11,425 nucleotides of DNA, taken from contig JAAYDH010000021.1 in the NCBI GenBank assembly GCA_012729405.1, forward strand, positions 1-11,425. Direction: 5' to 3'. The translations under genes were made by a program, and so were the position numbers. The stretch comes from Erysipelotrichaceae bacterium. GTDB taxonomy: Bacteria; Bacillota_I; Bacilli_A; RFN20; CAG-826. Positions within the stretch are counted from its first letter, which is position 1. Each line of letters begins with the position of its first letter. Shown piece after piece: positions 1 to 5,756 of the stretch. Below the pieces are notes generated by a model. That model had not been told where the DNA came from and did not search any database. It saw nothing but the letters and a program-made list of their open reading frames with translations.

Positions 1-393
1 ACAATTAATGCAAGTAAAGTATCTACTGAACTTTCTGCAAATGTAGAGACGTTTAAATGTAGTGGCTTTAAATTTGAATATTTAGGAGTTAAAAATGACG
101 GAAACAACAATTTTGTTTTTGGGGTTGATAATTCTTATATTCAAAGCGTTAATGGGAAACCCGATCATTTAATGAGATTTAAAACGCCAAACACAACGGG
201 TGATTTTGTGGTTTATGGTATTAATGATTCCGATACTCCAGTTTTATTGGAAAAATGGCACTATTCACAAGAAACCAGAGAAAGCAGTTATGTTATTTCT
301 GGATACGATAATTTTAGAATTGAATACCGAATGAGACCGGGCGAATCTCAATTCGAGCCAGTTAATATTGGAACTCTATTCTTTTGGTGTTGA
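1..393 (+). CDS. 3' end of an unrecognised gene (C-terminal 130 residues)
   Basis: The frame is open from the first base of the window to a TGA stop at 391-393, so the gene begins upstream and only its C-terminal 130 residues are visible. An internal ATG at 172 has no ribosome binding site before it and is not a plausible start. The visible part is rich in aromatic residues, Asn, Gly and Thr, has alternating polar and hydrophobic stretches suggestive of beta strands, and ends in FFWC. I see no membrane segment, enzyme motif or family signature. The DNA is AT-rich like the lipoprotein gene that follows and unlike the core genes beyond the tRNA, so it probably belongs to the same accessory segment. 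A 27-bp repeat starts three bases after the stop. Function unknown; a secreted, surface or phage-type structural protein would fit, but this is a guess. Confidence 0.7.
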   Translation, partial: TINASKVSTELSANVETFKCSGFKFEYLGVKNDGNNNFVFGVDNSYIQSVNGKPDHLMRFKTPNTTGDFVVYGINDSDTPVLLEKWHYSQETRESSYVISGYDNFRIEYRMRPGESQFEPVNIGTLFFWC

Positions 394-395
394 TT

Positions 396-422
396 TTAAT
401 AGCAAATAATCCTTGTGATTTA
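396..422 (+). repeat. 27-bp direct repeat, copy 1
   Basis: First of three diverged copies sharing the pattern TTAATA..AAATAAT, three or four variable bases, then GTGA and a T-rich end. It starts 3 bp after the stop of the upstream gene. By eye it matches copy 2 at 22 of 27 positions and copy 3 at 22 of 27. A short palindrome (437-453) follows about 15 bp later. Confidence 0.5.
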
Positions 423-436
423 AGGACAAAGAATAA

Positions 437-453
437 TAGATACATTGTATCTA
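437..453. repeat. 17-bp palindrome downstream of repeat copy 1
   Basis: Arms TAGATACA and TGTATCTA surround one central base. No T-run follows on the plus strand, so it is a poor intrinsic terminator. It could be a protein binding site or a recombination site. It lies just upstream of the probable lipoprotein promoter. Confidence 0.45.
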
Positions 454-461
454 ATGAAAAA

Positions 462-470
462 TGCTAAAAT
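462..470 (+). promoter_or_regulatory. Probable extended -10 promoter of the lipoprotein gene
   Basis: TGCTAAAAT fits an extended -10 element (TGn followed by TAAAAT at 465-470). No convincing -35 is seen at 16-18 bp. Transcription would begin near 477, giving a leader of about 60 nt that contains repeat copy 2 and the ribosome binding site. Confidence 0.4.
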
Positions 471-480
471 ATAGATAAAT

Positions 481-507
481 TTAATATTAAATAATTGTTG
501 TGATTTG
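481..507 (+). repeat. 27-bp direct repeat, copy 2
   Basis: Matches copy 3 (903-929) at 23 of 27 positions, including an unbroken 15-base run TTAATATTAAATAAT. It lies in the predicted leader of the lipoprotein gene, so copies 2 and 3 bracket that gene as direct repeats about 420 bp apart. Confidence 0.5.
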
Positions 508-536
508 ATATTGAAATGAAAAAGGAGGAAATTTGA

Positions 537-896
537 ATGAAAAATATAAAGAAAATATTATGCTTCTTACTTTTTCTATTAATGATTCCTTTAACTGGAT
601 GTGACTTTTCTAATGGTGGGGGAAAAATACCACCAACAGGACAATTTAAATTAACAATCATTGATGAACATGGTTACATTTATGATAAACCAGAACAACA
701 ATATTTCACTCCATTTACTGAAATAAAATTACATTCATATCCAATAATGGATGCTGATTTAGTAATGTATATAGATGGTGAGTTTTATTCAAAACAAACA
801 AGTATTGAAACAGATAAAGGATATATTTGGGAATACACCTTTAAAATGCCTATTAATGAAGCTACATTAGAGTTTAAGGTTGAAGGCGGAATATAA
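537..896 (+). CDS. Small lipoprotein with a beta-rich extracellular domain
   Basis: The 119-residue product has a typical lipoprotein signal: a lysine-rich start (MKNIKK), a hydrophobic stretch at about residues 7-18, and a lipobox LTGC with the lipidated cysteine at residue 22. The mature protein would be anchored to the outer face of the membrane. After a short Gly/Pro linker (26-35) comes one compact domain ending in a strand with FKMPINEATLEF. That resembles the closing F-x-MP-x-x-x-x-x-L motif of small beta-sandwich modules common in Firmicute surface proteins (the InlB B-repeat-like group); this is resemblance only. The start is secure: AAAGGAGG at 521-528 lies 8 bases before ATG. It is a single-gene unit with its own probable promoter and a hairpin terminator at 1002-1038. 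It is very AT-rich compared with the core genes and bracketed by direct repeats. The role is unknown; a surface adhesin fragment or niche-specific accessory factor is possible. Confidence 0.8.
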   Translation: MKNIKKILCFLLFLLMIPLTGCDFSNGGGKIPPTGQFKLTIIDEHGYIYDKPEQQYFTPFTEIKLHSYPIMDADLVMYIDGEFYSKQTSIETDKGYIWEYTFKMPINEATLEFKVEGGI

Positions 897-902
897 GAAT
901 TA

Positions 903-929
903 TTAATATTAAATAATCCTAGTGACTTG
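903..929 (+). repeat. 27-bp direct repeat, copy 3
   Basis: Starts 6 bp after the lipoprotein stop, mirroring copy 1, which starts 3 bp after the previous gene's stop. It matches copy 2 at 23 of 27 positions. As with copy 1, a small inverted repeat follows about 15 bp later (945-964). Confidence 0.5.
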
Positions 930-944
930 CATTCAAACAAATAA

Positions 945-964
945 GAAATAATATATGTTATTTC
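945..964. repeat. Inverted repeat downstream of repeat copy 3
   Basis: Arms GAAATAA and TTATTTC, 7 bp each, enclose the six bases TATATG. No T-run follows. Its position relative to copy 3 parallels the palindrome at 437-453 relative to copy 1. Confidence 0.4.
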
Positions 965-1001
965 CTATCGAACAGCAGTAATACATAGTATTAAGATAAA
1001 T

Positions 1002-1038
1002 AGCAGACTTCATCAATTTGAGGCCTGCTTTTAGTTTT
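1002..1038 (+). terminator. Intrinsic terminator of the lipoprotein gene
   Basis: AGCAGACTTCA pairs with TGAGGCCTGCT across a 6-base loop, with one A-C mismatch and one T-G wobble. A T-rich tail (TTTTAGTTTTT) follows. It lies 105 bp past the lipoprotein stop. Confidence 0.6.
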
Positions 1039-1048
1039 TGAATAATCT

Positions 1049-1081
1049 AACCCCAGTGTCCCTGCAGTTTTTACTAGGGTT
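1049..1081 (+). other. Hairpin-forming segment of unknown role
   Basis: AACCC-C-AGT and ACT-A-GGGTT can pair as 9-position arms with one C-A mismatch around a 15-base loop. The T-rich TTAATTTTTAG follows after one base, so a second terminator is possible. The surrounding bases are more GC-rich than the rest of the accessory segment. I do not recognise them. Confidence 0.3.
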
Positions 1082-1158
1082 CTTAATTTTTAGTCAAAAA
1101 TGGTGGGGCAAGTGTGTATTGTTCAGAATCCCTATTTTCTACGCCTGAAATGGCTTGT

Positions 1159-1181
1159 TTTCTACTATTCAATAGTAGAAA
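1159..1181. repeat. 23-bp palindrome near tRNA-Ser terminator
   Basis: Arms TTTCTACTATT and AATAGTAGAAA are perfect 11-bp complements around a single central C at 1170. It lies just beyond the tRNA terminator and overlaps the terminator's tail by two bases. No T-run follows on either strand that would make it a conventional terminator. With essentially no loop it looks more like a dimeric protein binding site than an RNA hairpin. Confidence 0.55.
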
Positions 1182-1215
1182 TAAAAGAAAAGACACACAT
1201 TAGTTTGCGTGTCTT
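1180..1215 (-). terminator. Intrinsic terminator of tRNA-Ser
   Basis: On the minus strand AAGACACGC pairs with GTGTGTCTT (eight pairs and one mismatch, 8-base loop), followed by TTCTTTTATTT. It begins 13 bases after the encoded CCA of the tRNA. Confidence 0.75.
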
Positions 1216-1227
1216 GACATTTCAGAA

Positions 1228-1318
1228 TGGCGGAGGAAGAGGGATTTGAACCCTCGCACACTGTTACATGTCTACGAGCTTTCCAAGCCCGCCCCTTCAG
1301 CCGCTTGGGTATTCCTCC
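1228..1318 (-). tRNA. tRNA-Ser (anticodon GGA)
   Basis: This 91-nt class II tRNA folds completely. The acceptor stem is GGAGGAA with TTCCTCC, the discriminator is G, and CCA is encoded (complement of 1228-1230). The D arm is closed by CCC/GGG. The anticodon stem is CGGGC/GCTCG with loop TTGGAAA, giving anticodon GGA (complement of 1282-1284), which reads UCC and UCU serine codons. A long variable arm is typical of tRNA-Ser. The T arm is GAGGG-TTCAAAT-CCCTC. It is a single-gene unit with its own extended -10 promoter and terminator. The AT-rich accessory DNA lies directly beyond its 3' end, so the tRNA end may be an integration site. Confidence 0.97.
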
Positions 1319-1361
1319 GTGTTGATTTGGCTGAATGAATGCTACTAAATATGCGAATAGT

Positions 1362-1370
1362 ATTATAACA
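1362..1370 (-). promoter_or_regulatory. Extended -10 promoter of tRNA-Ser
   Basis: The minus strand reads TGTTATAAT, a perfect TATAAT preceded by the TGn extension. The -35 is poor (AGTACA at an 18-bp spacing at best), as extended -10 promoters tolerate. Transcription would start near 1355, leaving a 5' leader of about 37 nt to be removed by RNase P. Confidence 0.65.
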
Positions 1371-1414
1371 AAAAAATTAAGTTATGTACTCTTTATTTTA
1401 CTAATAAAAGCCCA

Positions 1415-1420
1415 TACAAT
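1415..1420 (+). promoter_or_regulatory. Probable -10 of the rluA-family gene (leaderless start)
   Basis: TACAAT ends six bases before the ATG at 1427, so transcription would start at or within a base of the start codon. No Shine-Dalgarno sequence is visible upstream, and the -35 region is weak. Together these suggest a leaderless mRNA. Confidence 0.4.
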
Positions 1421-1426
1421 GAAATC

Positions 1427-2419
1427 ATGCAAACATTTATCGTAACCGAGAGAGAAAATGGCCTCTCTTTAGAGAAATATGTCCGCAAAGTTTTATCAAT
1501 CGCGCCGCTTTCTTTTATCTACCGTCTTTTCCGTAAGAAGGATGTCAAAGTGAATGGCCACTGGGAAGATCGAAAATATGTCGTTTCTGCTAGTGACGAA
1601 ATTGCTATTTATATCACCGATGAGCAGTTTGAAGAATTTAAAAAGAATAAGAGTTATTCTCCCAACGATGCATTAAAAGAACTAATTATTTATGAGGATA
1701 ACCAAATCATCTTAGTCAATAAACCGCGAGGAGTTCTAGTTCAAAAAGATGGAAAGGAGACCGGAAAGTCTCTTGACCAAATGGTGGTGGAGTACTTGAT
1801 GAGTCAAGATATAAATTTTTTGACTGAAGAAAACGCCTTTATGCCCGGTCCCGCCCATCGCTTGGATCGCAATACTTCAGGAATTGTCGCTTTTGGAAAG
1901 ACACATGATGCTCTTCAACAATTATTTACCCTGTTCAAAGAACGAGATGCGATTGGTAAACACTATGTCGCTCTAGTGAAAGGTCGTGTTGAGAAAAACG
2001 GGACGATAGAAGCTCCCTTATTGAAAGATAGTGAATCTAACACAGTCAAAGTTACAAGTGTCTCAAAAGGGGCAAAGAACGCCAAAACCATCTATAAAGT
2101 GATTGAGACAATCGATGAGTATTCCTTGTTAGATTTAACAATTGTCACGGGGCGCACCCATCAGATACGCGTTCACCTTGCCTATATAGGTCACCCAGTT
2201 ATCGGAGACAGTAAGTATGGTGACTTTAAAGAAAATGTCTATTTTGAAAAAGAATTTGGCTTCAAGAATCAATTCTTACATGCTAGCGAAATGCACTTTG
2301 GCCACTTAAGCGAGCCGCTCGAGCATTTATCAAGCCGAATGTTCACTGCTCCTATGCCGGAGGAGTTTAAAACACTTATAATTAAATTAAAGGAGAAAAA
2401 AATAAATGACCATCAATGA
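1427..2419 (+). CDS. RluA-family 23S rRNA pseudouridine synthase (RluC/RluD-like)
   Basis: This 330-residue protein isomerises specific uridines in RNA, most likely 23S rRNA, to pseudouridine in the cytoplasm. The N-terminus (about residues 12-65) resembles an S4-type RNA-binding domain: LSLEKYVRKVL, then the basic FRKKDVKVNG. The catalytic domain begins at about residue 83 and contains HRLDRNTSG at 144-152, with catalytic Asp147. It also has the downstream GRTHQIRVHL and HPVIGDSKYG motifs of the family. Length is usual for RluC/RluD-like enzymes. The exact target uridine cannot be read from the sequence. No ribosome binding site precedes the ATG and a -10-like TACAAT sits six bases upstream, so the mRNA may be leaderless. 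The 3' end overlaps the phosphoglucomutase gene by 14 bp, so the two are probably co-transcribed and translationally coupled. The related yjbO of Bacillus subtilis sits next to NAD kinase; here nadK lies about 4 kb further on. Confidence 0.93.
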   Translation: MQTFIVTERENGLSLEKYVRKVLSIAPLSFIYRLFRKKDVKVNGHWEDRKYVVSASDEIAIYITDEQFEEFKKNKSYSPNDALKELIIYEDNQIILVNKPRGVLVQKDGKETGKSLDQMVVEYLMSQDINFLTEENAFMPGPAHRLDRNTSGIVAFGKTHDALQQLFTLFKERDAIGKHYVALVKGRVEKNGTIEAPLLKDSESNTVKVTSVSKGAKNAKTIYKVIETIDEYSLLDLTIVTGRTHQIRVHLAYIGHPVIGDSKYGDFKENVYFEKEFGFKNQFLHASEMHFGHLSEPLEHLSSRMFTAPMPEEFKTLIIKLKEKKINDHQ

Positions 2420-4103
2420 TAATTATCAACGTTGGCTGAATAGTCCAATTGTCAGTTTGGATTTAAAAGAAACGCTCAAAAAGATGAGCCAAGAAGAAAT
2501 CGATGATGCTTTCTTTAAGGATGTTGAATTCGGCACCGCGGGAATGAGAGGAATTCTCGGACCAGGAACCAATCGATTGAATATCTTTACCATTCGTCGT
2601 GCGACTGTTGGATTTGCTCTCTATGTATTAGAAAAATTTCCTGATGCAAAAAAACAAGGTGTGGTCATTTCTCACGACAACCGTCATCAATCAAGATCCT
2701 TTACCTTATTGACTGCTCAAGTCCTCAATGACTTTGGTATTAATACTTTTATCTTTGATAGTTTGAGACCAACTCCCGAATTGTCATTCGCTGTCCGCTA
2801 CTTGAAAACCTGTGGCGGTGTCATGATTACCGCTAGTCACAACCCCAAAAACTACAACGGCTTCAAAGTTTATGACGAAACTGGTTGCCAACTAATTCCT
2901 CAGAAAATCGAACGCTTAGTGGAACTTATCAACTCTTTGCCAAATGAATTAAATGTTACTTATGAACCGGTCACACCTCGAGGCGTTAACCAAGTTCTCG
3001 ATCACACGATTGACGATGTCTATGTTGAATTGGTCAAAAAGATTTCTATCAACCCTGATTTACCAAAAGAGGGCTATAAAATTGTTTTCACACCTAATCA
3101 TGGCACATCATATGTCAATACAATGCGCATCTTTAATGATTTTGGATATGATGTCACTCCAGTTCTCAGTCAAATTGAACCAGATCCCGATTTTTCTGGA
3201 ACGCTTTCGCCTAACCCAGAAGATCCAAGATCGTATATCGAGCCGGTTAAATTAGCTCAAGAAATTAAAGCCAATCTCGTTGTTATGACTGACCCAGATG
3301 GTGATCGTGTCGGTTTAGCTTATCTCGCTAGTGACGCTACCTATAAAACATTTACCGGAAACCAATCCGCCGCACTACTGATCGACTATATTTTTTCCGA
3401 GAGAAAGAAGAAGGGTCTCTTATCTAAAGATGGAGTGATGTATTCTACAATCGTCAGCTCATCACTCGGTAGAAAAATCGCGGAATCCTATGGGGTTAAA
3501 GTTGAAGAATTTTTAACCGGATTTAAATTTATTGGTAACCGCATCGACTATTATGAGAAGCATGGTGGTCCTCATTTCGAGTTCGGATATGAAGAGTCTT
3601 ATGGCTGTTTAATCTCTCCATTTGCTCGTGACAAGGATGGTTGCCAGGCGATTTTGCTTTATTGTGAAATGGCTCTCTTCTATCATCTCCAAGGGAAGAC
3701 TCTTGACATTGTTTGGAAAGAATTAAATGAGAGATTTGGTTGGCATGTTGATAAGGTTTTCTCAATCGAATTTACTGGTCCAACTGGCTTTATGTCAATG
3801 AATGAATTGATGGCTAAACTTCACGATAATCCTCCGAAAGAATTAGATGGAGTAGCGGTTGTCAAAGTTGAAGACTACTTAAAACAATTAACTATTGTAG
3901 GTAAAGAAACAACACCGATTAATCTGCCTCAATCAGATGTTGTTAAACTCTTCTTTGCTGATGGTAATATTATCTGCGTCCGCCCTAGTGGAACTGAGCC
4001 AAAAGTGAAATTCTACTTTGGCATTGTCGGAGAAGACGAAGAGGCTTCAGAGGCAAAACCGGACATTCTATATAAACACTTTAAAGAAAAGCTCGGAATC
4101 TAA
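2406..4103 (+). CDS. pgcA: Phosphoglucomutase/phosphomannomutase (alpha-D-phosphohexomutase)
   Basis: The 565-residue enzyme interconverts hexose 1- and 6-phosphates, chiefly glucose, linking glycolysis to UDP-glucose for glycolipid and cell-envelope synthesis. All family landmarks are present in order. They are the N-terminal EFGTAGMRG at about 41-49, the phosphoserine loop TASHNP at 142-147 with catalytic Ser144, and the metal-binding DPDGDR at 296-301. The sugar-binding loop region FGYEESYG follows at 393-400, and the phosphate-binding RPSGTEPK at 526-533. Length matches the PgcA/YhxB type of Firmicutes rather than the shorter GlmM. The start is supported by AAAGGAG at 2389-2395, ten bases upstream and inside the preceding pseudouridine synthase gene, which it overlaps by 14 bp in another frame. 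A hairpin terminator shared with convergent trpS closes the unit. Activity on mannose phosphate cannot be excluded. Confidence 0.95.
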   Translation: MTINDNYQRWLNSPIVSLDLKETLKKMSQEEIDDAFFKDVEFGTAGMRGILGPGTNRLNIFTIRRATVGFALYVLEKFPDAKKQGVVISHDNRHQSRSFTLLTAQVLNDFGINTFIFDSLRPTPELSFAVRYLKTCGGVMITASHNPKNYNGFKVYDETGCQLIPQKIERLVELINSLPNELNVTYEPVTPRGVNQVLDHTIDDVYVELVKKISINPDLPKEGYKIVFTPNHGTSYVNTMRIFNDFGYDVTPVLSQIEPDPDFSGTLSPNPEDPRSYIEPVKLAQEIKANLVVMTDPDGDRVGLAYLASDATYKTFTGNQSAALLIDYIFSERKKKGLLSKDGVMYSTIVSSSLGRKIAESYGVKVEEFLTGFKFIGNRIDYYEKHGGPHFEFGYEESYGCLISPFARDKDGCQAILLYCEMALFYHLQGKTLDIVWKELNERFGWHVDKVFSIEFTGPTGFMSMNELMAKLHDNPPKELDGVAVVKVEDYLKQLTIVGKETTPINLPQSDVVKLFFADGNIICVRPSGTEPKVKFYFGIVGEDEEASEAKPDILYKHFKEKLGI

Positions 4104-4115
4104 ATGAGATGTAAT

Positions 4116-4147
4116 AAAAAGGCTTGGACAAAATCCAAGTCTTTTTT
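4116..4147. terminator. Bidirectional terminator between pgcA and trpS
   Basis: AAAAAGGCTTGGA pairs with TCCAAGTCTTTTT around a CAAAA loop, with one G-T wobble. A T-run ends the plus strand, and the A-run provides a T-run on the minus strand. It lies 12 bp after the pgcA stop and 26 bp after the trpS stop, so it can serve both convergent genes. Confidence 0.9.
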
Positions 4148-4173
4148 GTAAAACGTCGCAAAAAACACGATAT

Positions 4174-5163
4174 TTATTTTGAAATTAATAGTCCGACCGC
4201 CTTTTTCACCCGCAAAAGTGTTTTATTTGCAACTTCTGAGGCCTTACGAGCGCCTTCTTTTAGGACCTCTAAATAACTTTTTGAGTCGACGATTTCTTGA
4301 TATCGCTTTTGGAATGGTTCAAGCTCATCAACCACAGCTTGAGCAACTTCTTTTTTAAAGTCTCCGTAGCGGTAGTCAACAAAATGCTTTTCAGCTTCCG
4401 CAATCGTGATGTCTTTTAGACACGCATATATTGTTAATAGGTTAGAAATACCTGGTTTCTTTTCTTCGTCATACTTGACTTCGCTTCCTGAATCTGTGAC
4501 CGCTGACATTACTTTTTTGCGAACTGTAGCCATGTCATCTTTTAAGAAGATATCACCTTTTGGATCAGACTTACTCATCTTTTTCGTGGGGTCGGAAAGT
4601 GACATAATTCGAGCGCCAATTTTTCTCATCTCAGCCTTCGGCATTTGCAAAACATTGCCGTATCTTTGATTAAAGCGATTAACTAAATCTCGGGTCAACT
4701 CGACATGCTGAATTTGATCTTCGCCTACGGGTACGATATTTGCATCGTAAAGTACGATGTCACTAGCCATTAAGACCGGGTAGGCAAATAAACCGAGTCC
4801 GATACCGGATTCTTTCATTTTTGCTGACTTCTCTTTAAATTGAGTCATGCGCGAAAGTTCACCCATATATAAGTAGTTTTGCATAATCGCATTTAATTCC
4901 GAGTGAGCAGAAACTTCGCTTTGCAAGAAAAGAGCAACTCGTTTTGGGTCAAGTCCGGCCGCTAAGTAAAATGATGCAATATCAACGCTGTTTTGTCTTA
5001 AAACTTCAGGATCGATAGGCAAAGTTAATGCGTGTAAATCAGCAATAAAAATAAAGCACTCTCCGCGATCCATCATCTTGGGCAAGTTCTTTAAAACGCC
5101 GATGTAATTTCCTAGGGTCAATTGACCAGTGGGTTTGATACCCGTTAAGATTCTTTCTGCCAT
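4174..5163 (-). CDS. trpS: Tryptophanyl-tRNA synthetase
   Basis: This 329-residue class I aminoacyl-tRNA synthetase activates tryptophan with ATP and charges tRNA-Trp. The N-terminal PTGQLTLGNYIG (11-22) carries the TxGN form of the HIGH motif. GEDQIQHVEL at 147-156 belongs to the tryptophan and ATP site, and KMSKS is intact at 195-199. Length equals the usual bacterial TrpS. The start is backed by GAGG at 5172-5175, eight bases before ATG. It is a single-gene unit, convergent with pgcA and divergent from spx. The probable promoter (TTGAAA, 17 bp, TAAACT) leaves a leader of only about 20 nt, too short for the T-box riboswitch that often controls trpS in Bacillota. An inverted repeat overlaps the -35. 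In Bacillus subtilis trpS also lies near spx. Confidence 0.97.
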   Translation of the reverse strand: MAERILTGIKPTGQLTLGNYIGVLKNLPKMMDRGECFIFIADLHALTLPIDPEVLRQNSVDIASFYLAAGLDPKRVALFLQSEVSAHSELNAIMQNYLYMGELSRMTQFKEKSAKMKESGIGLGLFAYPVLMASDIVLYDANIVPVGEDQIQHVELTRDLVNRFNQRYGNVLQMPKAEMRKIGARIMSLSDPTKKMSKSDPKGDIFLKDDMATVRKKVMSAVTDSGSEVKYDEEKKPGISNLLTIYACLKDITIAEAEKHFVDYRYGDFKKEVAQAVVDELEPFQKRYQEIVDSKSYLEVLKEGARKASEVANKTLLRVKKAVGLLISK

Positions 5164-5189
5164 ATTTTTGCCTCGTTTTACTTGCTATT

Positions 5190-5218
5190 AGTTTAGTTAA
5201 TGCCAACGTTATTTTCAA
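5190..5218 (-). promoter_or_regulatory. Probable trpS promoter with overlapping palindrome
   Basis: On the minus strand TTGAAA (5213-5218) and TAAACT (5190-5195) are separated by exactly 17 bp; they match consensus at 5 and 4 of 6 positions. The palindrome TCAATCT-T-AGATTGA (5215-5229) overlaps the -35, so a repressor could occlude it. Confidence 0.5.
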
Positions 5219-5290
5219 TCTTAGATTGAGTTAAGATGATGATATTTCACGTTTTTAAAAAAAGTATACGAAGAAAAACCCCGTTTGTTG

Positions 5291-5296
5291 TATACT
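5291..5296 (+). promoter_or_regulatory. Probable -10 of spx within an inverted repeat
   Basis: TATACT is a good -10; transcription would start near 5303. GTATACT (5290-5296) forms an inverted repeat with AGTATAC (5263-5269), separated by 20 bases. No good -35 is visible at the usual distance, which suggests activator dependence or weak basal expression. Confidence 0.45.
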
Positions 5297-5312
5297 ACAA
5301 ATGGGTGAAATT

Positions 5313-5756
5313 ATGATCAAAATTTATACTTCTCCATCTTGTAGCAGTTGCCGAAAGGTAAAGAAATGGTTCGACGAACAAAAAATCCCCTATGTCGAGA
5401 AAAACATTTTTGCTGCGACTTTGAACGAGAAGGAATTAACTGATATCCTCGTAAAGTCCGAAAACGGAACCGAAGACATCATTTCCGAGAGATCCAAGAT
5501 TATTAAAGAATCCAACATTGATGTCGAATCAATGTCGGTAAAAGAGTTAATTGGTTTTATTCGCGATAATCCTTCAATTTTAAAAAGACCCATCATGGTC
5601 GATGATCGTCGTATTCAAGTAGGCTACAACCCTGATGAAATTCGTGTCTTCATTCCTCACGCACGCAGGATTGCAGAATGGGCCTGTCGCTCCGGCGAAT
5701 GCCCGAACTATGAAAACTGCGAGCATGTCCAAAATAATTTGGCTTGCCCTAAATAA
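5313..5756 (+). CDS. spx: Spx/ArsC-family transcriptional regulator with cysteine-rich tail
   Basis: Spx binds the alpha C-terminal domain of RNA polymerase and reprogrammes transcription during thiol and oxidative stress. The product is 147 residues with the thioredoxin-like ArsC fold start MIKIYTSPSCSSCRK; the redox pair is Cys10-Cys13. Gly52, which contacts polymerase in Bacillus subtilis Spx, is present (ENG at 50-52), as is RPI at 92-94. I chose ATG 5313 rather than ATG 5301. Known Spx proteins begin at this point, GGGTGA (5304-5309) precedes it, and the -10 at 5291-5296 places the transcript start near 5303, after the upstream ATG. Spx is usually about 131 residues. Here an extra C-terminal segment carries Cys125, 130, 136 and 145, a spacing that could bind a metal. 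The stop overlaps the end of the convergent CYTH gene by 8 bp. Confidence in the family is high; Spx rather than the sister MgsR type is likely but not certain. Confidence 0.9.
   Translation: MIKIYTSPSCSSCRKVKKWFDEQKIPYVEKNIFAATLNEKELTDILVKSENGTEDIISERSKIIKESNIDVESMSVKELIGFIRDNPSILKRPIMVDDRRIQVGYNPDEIRVFIPHARRIAEWACRSGECPNYENCEHVQNNLACPK

Larger units (their letters stand above)
897..1227. other. Non-coding stretch between lipoprotein gene and tRNA-Ser
   Basis: No credible gene was found in these 331 bases. They contain repeat copy 3, a hairpin (945-964), the lipoprotein terminator (1002-1038), a larger hairpin-forming segment (1049-1081), a perfect-arm palindrome (1159-1181) and the tRNA terminator (1180-1215). 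The plus-strand frame from 1035 to 1148 lacks stops but has no start codon with a ribosome binding site. It could be a remnant of a mobile element or decayed gene. Confidence 0.6.

Noticed and set aside
396..964. Integron attC-like cassette sites
   Set aside because: No R/L core pair (GTTRRRY with its complement) and no integrase are visible; only the general cassette-like layout is shared.
1056..1148. Small ORF from GTG 1056
   Set aside because: About 30 residues, no ribosome binding site and no recognisable family.
391..2419. TGA read as tryptophan (Mycoplasma code)
   Set aside because: All tryptophans in the conserved genes are TGG, and TGA codons occur only at natural gene ends.
2953..3255. 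Alternative-frame open stretch inside pgcA
   Set aside because: The pgcA frame is continuous with all motifs present before and after it.
5301..5312. Upstream ATG giving a 151-residue Spx
   Set aside because: It lies about two bases before the predicted transcript start and lacks a ribosome binding site; the family begins at MIKIYTSP, encoded from 5313.
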